A program made the translations under genes and the position numbers. This document shows positions 1 to 5,046 of a stretch of 5,046 nt of DNA, in pieces (the stretch's first letter is position 1; the number at the start of each line of letters is the position of its first letter). The stretch is from Cytophagales bacterium (GTDB lineage Bacteria > Bacteroidota > Bacteroidia > Cytophagales > UBA9547): positions 1 through 5,046 of the forward strand of contig JAAFJZ010000227.1 of the NCBI GenBank assembly GCA_013298205.1, read 5' to 3'. The notes under the pieces are model-generated. The model made no database searches and was not told the DNA's origin. It saw only the letters and a list, made by a program, of their open reading frames with translations.

Positions 1-122
1 CAAACAATAGATATCTCGGCACAATGAGAGAACGGATGAAAAACTTTTGGAAAATGTTTTCCCATTATCAAAAACCCAACGAATTTATAGTTAACTTATG
101 TAATCTAAATTTTTCGGTTTAA
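1..122 (+). CDS. Possible C-terminal fragment of an unidentified protein (enters from left edge)
   Basis: Reading from base 3, this frame is open from the window edge to a TAA at 120-122, giving 39 residues. They begin NNRYLGTMRERMKNFWK and finish NLCNLNFSV. The composition (Arg/Lys, Asn, Phe, Trp, few low-complexity stretches) is compatible with a real protein end. The last 18 bases overlap the 3' end of the minus-strand gene at 105-662, in convergent orientation. I do not recognise the family. An NN-x-(L)-x-T-x-R-x-R pattern followed by Lys and aromatic residues loosely recalls the C-terminal tail of some DDE transposases, but this is a weak impression from a short fragment. An opposite-strand frame over 1-95 is also open, so the coding direction here is not certain. 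No start is visible; it would lie upstream of the window. Confidence 0.35.
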   Translation, partial: NNRYLGTMRERMKNFWKMFSHYQKPNEFIVNLCNLNFSV

Positions 123-662
123 TATAGATTGGGTAGCCGGCTGGTTTAAACGTGTCTCTGCTATTTCTTTCTCTTTTGTACTTAATTCAGAATTGACTTT
201 TATATTATCTAATTGATAAGAATAACCTCCAAATCCTAGTTCTACAGGAAAACCAAGAATAACATATTTATTATTCAGCAAAATGTAGGTAAAGTTTAAA
301 GTTCCATACATTAAAAATAAGTTTCTATTCGCAAAATATGTAGGCGTAAAAGCAAATTCGCCATTTTCTACTTTAATTTGTCTTCCCAAATGTGAAAAGC
401 CAAGTTCTTTATTAGAAGTTTCATCAATAAGATAAACACCAAGACCATAACGAAATTTTTGATTGTGTAAAATTCCACAATTTACACCATAAACCTGAAC
501 CGGTACAATATTTTTTCCTAAAAATGAATTTCTGAAATCTAGTTGGAATTGAAACTTAAATTTCTTATATTCATTTGTTATTGGTTTCCCAATGATTTCA
601 TCTGGTGTGAAAGCAAAAATAAAAAAGGGAAAAAATAAAAGTGCAGTTAAAAATATTTTCAT
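105..662 (-). CDS. Exported hypothetical protein, beta-strand rich, possibly C-terminally truncated
   Basis: The product is 185 residues and starts with a clear Sec signal peptide: MKIF, then a very hydrophobic Phe/Leu core over residues 4-18, with likely cleavage near FAFT (17-19). Residues 33-150 alternate hydrophobic and polar residues with many aromatics and glycines, for example KFKFQFQLDFR at 34-44, RYGLGVYL at 71-78 and the stretch around 133-148 ending ELGFGGY. This is the look of outer-membrane beta-barrel strands. Function is unknown. The last 35 residues turn polar and end LNRKI, without the terminal aromatic residue usual for outer-membrane barrels, and the strand pattern stops abruptly. 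A +2 frame over the end reads FKPAGYPIYIKPKNLDYIS before a stop, so a frameshift would add little. The ATG at 662 is chosen because it gives the signal peptide directly. An upstream terminator separates it from the gene at 736-1518, and no matching promoter was seen in the 73-bp gap. It could be a short intact protein or a decayed copy. Confidence 0.72.
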   Translation of the reverse strand: MKIFLTALLFFPFFIFAFTPDEIIGKPITNEYKKFKFQFQLDFRNSFLGKNIVPVQVYGVNCGILHNQKFRYGLGVYLIDETSNKELGFSHLGRQIKVENGEFAFTPTYFANRNLFLMYGTLNFTYILLNNKYVILGFPVELGFGGYSYQLDNIKVNSELSTKEKEIAETRLNQPATQSILNRKI

Positions 663-687
663 TTAATTAAATTGAGAATAATAAATG

Positions 688-709
688 AAAAACTCCTTGA
701 TAAGGAATT
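688..709 (-). terminator. Intrinsic terminator downstream of the T9SS-tail gene
   Basis: On the minus strand, bases 709-702 and 698-691 form an 8-bp stem (AATTCCTT pairing with AAGGAGTT, including one G-U pair) closed by a 3-base ATC loop. A run of five T follows at 692-688, then a T-rich stretch. It lies 26 bp beyond the TAA-side end of the gene at 736-1518 and 28 bp before the start of the gene at 105-662, so it should separate their transcripts at least partly. The stem has only two G-C pairs plus the G-U pair, so efficiency may be moderate. Confidence 0.6.
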
Positions 710-735
710 GAATGTAAGAATTACAAAATGAAATG

Positions 736-1518
736 TTATTTTTTCAGAAACTTTTCTGTTTTGTTATCCACATTCAAATAATAAACACCTGTTTTTAAGT
801 CTTCAACTGGAATATCTTTTGCATTTCCTTTTCTAACTAAAGCACCATCTGAGTTTAAAATTTCGTAATTAGTTTGCCTTGAAAGGTATAATGTAGTTGA
901 TGCTCTTTTGGGATAAAATGTTACGGGTTCTTTGGTAGAGGTATGTTCTAATACTCTTGAATAAAAAACTTGTGCATCTAGCTCAGTATATTTAATTCTA
1001 TATTTATTGGTTCCAGAATGATGAAGTTCTTCCGATATATAATTATTTAAAGTAGCTGATCCTTTGGCAGGCATATCTTTAATAGAAACCCAATTATTAT
1101 AAATAAACTGTTCTATAGAGATTTTACTACCTGTTTTTTCTCCTTTTGTAGCCCAATTTAACTGTTCGTGGTCAATAACAAATGATGTAAATAAAAATGC
1201 GCTTTTTTGTCTTATTACCTGCGGATTCAAAACCCTTGGTTTACAATCGTCTTTATGAATAATTTTAATTCTAATTTGGTCATTGATATTAAACTGTGAT
1301 AAATCGATTTCGAAAGCTGATTGCTTGATGTTGCTCATGATTTTTATATCGTTTACAAAAACATCTTCCGTACAAAAATCCTGCATGTTGCTTGTAAAAG
1401 GGTTTTGTACATATATATTCTTACCTTGATATACACCAGTAAGTATAATCGATCCAGCAAATAAAATATTGCTGATCAATAAAGTCATAACTGTGATAAA
1501 GATTCTGTAAAACGTCAT
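736..1518 (-). CDS. Secreted protein with T9SS type A-like C-terminal sorting tail
   Basis: The product has 260 residues. Residues 1-21 form a Sec signal peptide (hydrophobic core about 6-20, likely cleavage around LFA-GS). The mature part opens with GSIILTGVYQGKNIYVQNP and contains two cysteines (C49, C92) that could form a disulfide after export. Residues 115-190 look like a beta-sandwich segment (EQFIYNNWVSI, then HHSGTNKYRIKYTELD). The C-terminal 44 residues, from NYEILNSDG through LKTGVYYLNV to EKFLKK, follow the pattern of the Por/T9SS type A sorting domain: Y-E-I, a turn with a G, L-x-x-G-x-Y-x-L, and a basic KFLKK end. By family knowledge such tails direct export across the outer membrane by the type IX system. 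I recall a similar protein as conserved in flavobacteria, of unknown role. It is transcribed away from pth, 107 bp downstream of it, and probably has its own promoter at 1554-1561. Function of the mature part is not recognised. Confidence 0.82.
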   Translation of the reverse strand: MTFYRIFITVMTLLISNILFAGSIILTGVYQGKNIYVQNPFTSNMQDFCTEDVFVNDIKIMSNIKQSAFEIDLSQFNINDQIRIKIIHKDDCKPRVLNPQVIRQKSAFLFTSFVIDHEQLNWATKGEKTGSKISIEQFIYNNWVSIKDMPAKGSATLNNYISEELHHSGTNKYRIKYTELDAQVFYSRVLEHTSTKEPVTFYPKRASTTLYLSRQTNYEILNSDGALVRKGNAKDIPVEDLKTGVYYLNVDNKTEKFLKK

Positions 1519-1543
1519 ATTTTATATTAAAAGTTTTTTATAC

Positions 1544-1620
1544 ATGCAAATTTCAAAAATATTTTAGGAAAAAAAAATTTTGTTACGATTTTATTTTATT
1601 AACGTTTCAAAAATGCAAAT
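1544..1620. repeat. Two short repeated words in swapped order between pth and the T9SS-tail gene
   Basis: ATGCAAAT occurs at 1544-1551 and 1613-1620, and TTTCAAAAAT occurs at 1551-1560 and 1605-1614. In the first copy the order is ATGCAAAT then TTTCAAAAAT; in the second it is reversed, with overlapping ends. They flank an A/T homopolymer-rich core at 1570-1600. The TTTCAAAAAT copies contain the -7-like element (complete in the 1554-1561 copy, one base off in the other). They could be promoter remnants or coincidence in AT-rich DNA. Confidence 0.3.
1554..1561 (-). promoter_or_regulatory. Candidate -7 element for the T9SS-tail gene
   Basis: Read on the minus strand the site is TATTTTTG, a full match to the Bacteroidota -7 consensus TAnnTTTG. 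It lies 35 bp upstream of the ATG at 1518, leaving a leader of roughly 30 bases. No convincing TTG -33 element is found about 19-21 bp further upstream. In DNA this AT-rich a chance match is possible. Confidence 0.35.
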
Positions 1621-1625
1621 TAAAT

Positions 1626-2186
1626 TTAATTAAATTTATTCATTGTTCGTTCTATGCCTTCTAAAGCAAATGATTCTATCATTTGATGACACTTTGAAAT
1701 AATTCCTGGTAAAATTGCAATTTCTAAACTAGAGAAATCTCCTAACACAAAATCTACTTGATTACCTTTAGAATATTCGTTTCCAATTCCTACACGTAAT
1801 CTAGGATATTGATCTGAATTTAAGGTTTCTTGTATATTTTTTAAACCATTATGCCCTCCGCTTGAACCTTTAGGTTTAAGACGAATCGTTTCAAATGGAA
1901 GAGCTAAATCATCTGTAATTACCAAAAGGTTTTCGTTACTAATGTTTTCTTTTTTTAACCAATATTGTACAGCAATACCACTCAAATTCATGTAAGTATT
2001 AGGCTTTAGAAATATAAACGTTTTACCTTTTAAATAATATCTAGCTATATGCCCCGAGGTTGCTGAATTAAAACTAATATTGTTTTCTTTTGCTATAAAA
2101 TCTGCTATCTTAAAACCGATATTATGCCTTGTATTTTTATATTCGTTGCCGATATTTCCCAAACAGGCTATCAAATATTTGTTCAT
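1626..2186 (-). CDS. pth: Peptidyl-tRNA hydrolase
   Basis: This cytosolic enzyme cleaves the ester bond between the peptide and the tRNA in peptidyl-tRNAs that drop off ribosomes, returning tRNA to the translation cycle. The product is 186 residues, a normal length for the bacterial Pth family. The N-terminal signature reads CLGNIGNEYKNTRHNIGF at 8-25, with the conserved N11 and the catalytic H21. FLKPNTYMNLSG at 59-70 carries N67. ITDDLALP at 90-97 supplies D92, and GSSGGHNGLKNI at 107-118 supplies N113. These correspond to the N10, H20, N68, D93 and N114 set of the E. coli enzyme. The usual GLGNPG is CLGNIG here; Ile at that place is, to my knowledge, common in Bacteroidota, while Cys8 is less usual. 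The ATG at 2186 gives the family-standard N-terminus. It stands alone on the minus strand: the upstream neighbour is divergent, and rplY/ctc, often paired with pth, is absent here. Confidence 0.97.
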   Translation of the reverse strand: MNKYLIACLGNIGNEYKNTRHNIGFKIADFIAKENNISFNSATSGHIARYYLKGKTFIFLKPNTYMNLSGIAVQYWLKKENISNENLLVITDDLALPFETIRLKPKGSSGGHNGLKNIQETLNSDQYPRLRVGIGNEYSKGNQVDFVLGDFSSLEIAILPGIISKCHQMIESFALEGIERTMNKFN

Positions 2187-2225
2187 TAAAATATATTAAA
2201 TGAAATGTATTTACTTTTTTGACTT

Positions 2226-2233
2226 CAAAAGTA
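2226..2233 (-). promoter_or_regulatory. Candidate -7 element for pth
   Basis: On the minus strand the site reads TACTTTTG, a full TAnnTTTG match, 39 bp upstream of the pth ATG. Transcription would start near 2219-2220. No TTG is present at the expected distance upstream, so the assignment rests on the -7 element and position only. Confidence 0.4.
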
Positions 2234-2242
2234 ATGTAAAAG

Positions 2243-2273
2243 TTTGTATATTCATTTCTAAGCCTTTATTTTG
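2243..2273 (+). promoter_or_regulatory. Candidate promoter for the exported CxxC-repeat gene
   Basis: TTTG at 2243-2246 is followed, after 19 bases, by TTATTTTG at 2266-2273. This fits the Bacteroidota sigma-A arrangement of a TTG -33 element and TAnnTTTG -7 element, with one mismatch in the second position of the -7 box. The predicted start of transcription (about 2279-2281) leaves a leader of some 20 bases before the TTG start codon at 2301. It lies only 10 bp from the opposite-facing pth -7 element, so the two promoters are nearly back to back. Confidence 0.45.
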
Positions 2274-2300
2274 TAAAACATATAAATTATTTAACCCCTT

Positions 2301-2963
2301 TTGAAAAAATTTCATTTAAACTATTTTAAAAAAATAATTTTATTTCTTTCATTTTTTTTGACTTTTAACTTTAATAACTACGCACAATCTGAGAATAATT
2401 ATGTTCCTACAATAGATAGTTTAATAAAGAAAAATGATTATAAATCAGCCTATCATGTTCTTTTGAAAGTTTTTAAAACAGATATAGAATTAAGTGGTGA
2501 TTTGTGTTATTATTATGGAAAGACTTTATTTCATTTATCTAGGTTCAATGAATCCGAAACTGTTTTAGAGAAATTTTTAAACTCATCAAACCTTTCAAAC
2601 AATTTTGTTATGGATGCCAAACTAATGCTTGAGGGTATTAAAAAGAATAGCATTACTAAAACAGTTAACAAAAATTTTTGTGAAGAAATCGAAAATTGCA
2701 CCAATTGTAATGGTGAAGGAATTAAGAAAAAATATTGTAAAACTTGTGCAGGAAACCAAAAAGTGCTTTGTAAAGATTGTATGGGAAGCAAAGTAGTGGT
2801 TCAAAAAAATGCGTTTCAACAAATTTATAAACCTTGCACATATTGCTTACAAAAAGGATTTATAGTTTGTAACCAATGTAATAATAACAATAATTTGGGA
2901 ATAACTTGTAAATTATGTTCAGGATTTGGATATAAGTTAATTAAAAAAGTATGCCCCAATTAA
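2301..2963 (+). CDS. Exported TPR-like protein with six CxxC pairs (DnaJ-type zinc-finger-like)
   Basis: The product has 220 residues. The start is TTG at 2301: an in-frame TAA sits at 2292-2294, there is no ATG until residue 104, and TTG gives a good Sec signal peptide (MKKF, hydrophobic 11-24, likely cleavage after NNYAQ at 29). Residues 35-115 are helical and resemble one or two tetratricopeptide units, e.g. DLCYYYGKTLFHLSRFNESE at 67-86. Residues 127-218 hold six CxxC pairs (133/136, 146/149, 157/160, 179/182, 190/193, 203/206) plus C127 and C218. The first and last pairs keep the CxxCxGxG form of the DnaJ cysteine-rich domain (CTNCNGEG, CKLCSGFG), and the segment at 161-182 is spaced like the DnaJ hairpin between zinc motifs. 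No J domain is present. None of the pairs is followed by His, so these are not c-type haem sites. Zinc binding or redox activity is inferred; a role is unknown. It converges with the ccmF-like gene, 8 bp away. Confidence 0.85.
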   Translation: MKKFHLNYFKKIILFLSFFLTFNFNNYAQSENNYVPTIDSLIKKNDYKSAYHVLLKVFKTDIELSGDLCYYYGKTLFHLSRFNESETVLEKFLNSSNLSNNFVMDAKLMLEGIKKNSITKTVNKNFCEEIENCTNCNGEGIKKKYCKTCAGNQKVLCKDCMGSKVVVQKNAFQQIYKPCTYCLQKGFIVCNQCNNNNNLGITCKLCSGFGYKLIKKVCPN

Positions 2964-2971
2964 TTTTTGAG

Positions 2972-5046
2972 CTACTTATACAAATTGATTTCTGTATTTT
3001 TATCTCTCCCTAACTTAAATTCTCTATATCTTCTATTTATGGCTAGGCTTATGCCCACCACAAGAATAAAAGCACCCGACCAAAGCAAATTAATCCCAGG
3101 TTTTTTCATAGCCTTTAATATCACCCATTCTTTTTGTGCGATTTGAGAACTAAAAGTAAACTGCTCTTTTTCTGGGTCAATGAAAGAGAAAGAGATTTTA
3201 ATGCCTAAATCATTTCTTTGGTCGGGAATTAAGCCCAACATTTTATCTTTAATTACAAATACAGGATGTAATAATTCTTCTCCTTTTTGAGTCAAAAGTC
3301 TAATATGTGCTTTTACGGCTACATCTTCTGGCCCTAAAACTACATTTTCTACCGCTTTTAAGCCTTCCATTTTATCTAAAACGGCTATATAATCGCCAAT
3401 AAAAAAAGTGTCTTTTATGCTTACTACTTGTTTTTCAGCATCTTTCCATTTTTTATCTTCTACAGGATCGGGAATAGATGAAACGTGTGCATACAAATCA
3501 AAACCCAAAGAGTGTTTGATATCAGGAGATGCCAAAAGCCCCATTTGTGGGTTTACTTGCGCACGAGGGAATAAGGTAAATTTGCCTCCCGTGGTATCTT
3601 CAAATTCGATTTCGTAAAATGAGTTTTCAGCCAAAATCTTAATCGTATCTCCTTTTGTGAATATTTTTTCTTCTTTTTTGAAAATGTCTTTATTAGCTGT
3701 AGCCGTATTTTTGATTTCCAAAAGATTGATATCGGCAGGATTAATGAACGAATTGGCATTGGCAGCTTCCATCCTCAAGCCTTTGTAGGTAACTTTATAT
3801 TGAGCCATTTTTTGGGTTTCATTATAAAATAAAAGAATATTGTCTCGGTTCATGTCGGTAGAAAAATCTTTGGAATACAATAAACCCGATTTGTTGAGGG
3901 AAACGACTTTGGAATAACCAGAAGAAAACAAAACACCTATCATCATCAAAGCCACACCAATATGGCTTAATGCGCCTCCAGAAAGTGAAGTGTTTTTTTG
4001 AATAATTGTAAAAAGCATAATACAATTGGCTACCAAAGAAAAAATAGAAAAGAATAGAAATAGAATATATGGAATCTCTCTCACATCAAAAACCAAAACA
4101 GCAATTGCTGCAAGAATAAGGCTAATCACAAAAGGGATATAGAGCGAATCTAGGAGTTTGTTTTTGTCTATTTTTATCCAGTAAACATATTGCCCAATGC
4201 CAGAAAGTAAGGCAATAAGCATAGAAAACCAAATCTGCCAATCGCTATAAAATTTGGGGGCATCGGCAGGCGGAGCCCATTGCTGTTCAAAACCCAAAGC
4301 TTTGGAAATGGTATTGAAAACGGGAACCGAGGTCATGAGCAAAACCTGAAATGCCGCCAATAATAGAACCAAAATACCCAAAAACATCCAAAATTCACGT
4401 GAATATAAAGATGTTTCTTCTTTTTGACTGGGAATAGATTTCCATCTATAAGCCAAAATACCAATTGTAGCCAAAACAAAACTCAATAAATAAGTAAGCA
4501 ATTGCCCAGAAAGACCTAAATCGGTAAACGAATGCACAGAAGCATTTCCTAAAATACCACTTCTAGTTAAAAATGTAGAGTATAATATGAGTAAAAAAAC
4601 AGAGAGTGATAAAATAATCGTGGTGCGCAATGAAGCCTTTCTGTTATTAAAAATAATCATGCCATGAATAGCAGCCACAAGCACAAGCCAAGGAACATAA
4701 ACAGCATTTTCGACAGGATCCCAGTTCCAATAACCACCAAAATTTAGGGTTTCATACGCCCAATACGCTCCCATGAGTATGCCAATTCCTAATATTAATG
4801 CTGAAAAAAGAGCCCAAGGCAAGGCAGGACGAATCCACTCTTTATATTTCCCAAGCCACAAACCCGCCAAGCTATAAGCAAAAGGTACTAAAGTTGTAGC
4901 AAAACCCAAAAACAAAGTGGGAGGATGAATTACCATCCAATAGTTTTGAAGCAAAGGATTAAGTCCTGTGCCATCTTTGGGAACGAAATTCGGGTTTGAT
5001 TTAAAAATAGGGGCATCCATCATAAAATCTTTTAATAAAATAAAAG
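2972..5046 (-). CDS. ccmF: CcmF-type cytochrome c haem lyase subunit, N-terminus beyond window
   Basis: This inner-membrane protein passes haem to apocytochrome c at the outer face of the membrane. An ATG pair lies at 5018-5023, but the frame stays open upstream to the edge (FILLKDF precedes it) and the residues after it match the interior of CcmF, so the true start lies outside; about 140 N-terminal residues are expected to be missing relative to E. coli CcmF. Numbering from the ATG at 5023: NYWMVIHPP carries periplasmic H33; NFGGYWNWDPVEN at 94-106 is the WWD haem-handling motif (one Trp replaced by Asn); H120 (AAIHGM) is the first membrane His; H164 (ASVHSF) the second periplasmic His; H354 (LSHIGVA) the second membrane His. 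All four haem-ligand histidines of CcmF are thus present. About eleven membrane segments are visible. Residues 370-645 form a large periplasmic domain and 646-662 a final membrane helix, as in the CcmF C-terminal region. It ends at TAG. GC is higher than in the genes to the left. Confidence 0.93.
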   Translation of the reverse strand, partial: FILLKDFMMDAPIFKSNPNFVPKDGTGLNPLLQNYWMVIHPPTLFLGFATTLVPFAYSLAGLWLGKYKEWIRPALPWALFSALILGIGILMGAYWAYETLNFGGYWNWDPVENAVYVPWLVLVAAIHGMIIFNNRKASLRTTIILSLSVFLLILYSTFLTRSGILGNASVHSFTDLGLSGQLLTYLLSFVLATIGILAYRWKSIPSQKEETSLYSREFWMFLGILVLLLAAFQVLLMTSVPVFNTISKALGFEQQWAPPADAPKFYSDWQIWFSMLIALLSGIGQYVYWIKIDKNKLLDSLYIPFVISLILAAIAVLVFDVREIPYILFLFFSIFSLVANCIMLFTIIQKNTSLSGGALSHIGVALMMIGVLFSSGYSKVVSLNKSGLLYSKDFSTDMNRDNILLFYNETQKMAQYKVTYKGLRMEAANANSFINPADINLLEIKNTATANKDIFKKEEKIFTKGDTIKILAENSFYEIEFEDTTGGKFTLFPRAQVNPQMGLLASPDIKHSLGFDLYAHVSSIPDPVEDKKWKDAEKQVVSIKDTFFIGDYIAVLDKMEGLKAVENVVLGPEDVAVKAHIRLLTQKGEELLHPVFVIKDKMLGLIPDQRNDLGIKISFSFIDPEKEQFTFSSQIAQKEWVILKAMKKPGINLLWSGAFILVVGISLAINRRYREFKLGRDKNTEINLYK

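Noticed and set aside
1..95. Minus-strand frame with ATG reading MGKHFPKVF toward the left edge
   Set aside because: It runs off the edge after about 21 residues, shows no recognisable motif, and competes with a plus-strand frame of better composition; neither can be settled, and this one is weaker.
1560..1600. Terminator downstream of pth at the long T run on the minus strand
   Set aside because: There is a homopolymer run but no stable hairpin before it; only a weak A/T pairing is possible.
2531..2822. Minus-strand open frames over the CxxC gene
   Set aside because: They are shadows of the plus-strand gene, which has a signal peptide and regular cysteine motifs; the antisense products show only Phe/Leu/Ser-rich low-information sequence.
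2697..2956. Multiple CxxC motifs as c-type haem attachment sites, suggested by the nearby cytochrome c assembly gene
   Set aside because: None of the six pairs is followed by His; the next residues are Asn, Ala, Met, Leu, Asn and Ser. The motifs fit zinc-knuckle style pairs better.
2937..2968. Possible bidirectional terminator between the convergent genes (TTAATT and AATTAA followed by five T)
   Set aside because: The stem would be only six A-T pairs with a 15-base loop and no G-C pairs, so it is too weak to support.
3408..4025. Short frames inside the ccmF-like gene on both strands
   Set aside because: The main minus-strand frame is continuous and matches the CcmF family throughout, so these are out-of-frame by-products.

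Overview
This looks like a chromosomal segment of a low-GC Bacteroidota, most likely of the order Flavobacteriales. The coding and intergenic DNA is AT-rich and no Shine-Dalgarno sequences are evident. Promoter-like sites match the Bacteroidota TAnnTTTG pattern. One protein ends in a tail resembling the type IX secretion (T9SS) type A sorting domain. The cytochrome c assembly protein carries family sequence variants that I associate with Bacteroidota.

Layout, left to right. Positions 1-122 (+) hold the last 39 codons of a reading frame entering from outside the window; it is unidentified and may not be a real gene. Overlapping its end by 18 bp is a minus-strand gene (105-662) for an exported, probably outer-membrane beta-strand protein whose C-terminus looks incomplete. 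A good intrinsic terminator (688-709) separates it from the next minus-strand gene (736-1518), a secreted protein with a T9SS-like C-terminal tail. After a 107-bp AT-only-like spacer comes pth (1626-2186, minus), a complete peptidyl-tRNA hydrolase. A 114-bp divergent intergenic region carries candidate promoters for both directions. It leads to a plus-strand gene (2301-2963, TTG start) for an exported protein with a helical TPR-like part and a C-terminal part with six CxxC pairs, resembling a duplicated or extended DnaJ zinc finger without a J domain. Eight bases further on is the stop of a convergent minus-strand gene (2972 to the right edge), a CcmF-type haem lyase subunit for cytochrome c maturation. 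Its reading frame stays open through the right edge, so the N-terminus is outside the window.

The genes do not form one operon. Pth is a cytosolic housekeeping enzyme. Three others are envelope or exported proteins of unknown role. The ccmF-like gene is the end of a cytochrome c biogenesis unit arriving from the right. Base composition changes sharply at about 2970: sampled 60-base lines give 25% GC on the left (241-300 and 2401-2460) and 35-45% on the right (3061-3120 and 4681-4740). No rRNA, tRNA, CRISPR array or complete mobile element was seen. The most unusual item is the exported six-CxxC protein. No clearly new multi-gene system is visible.
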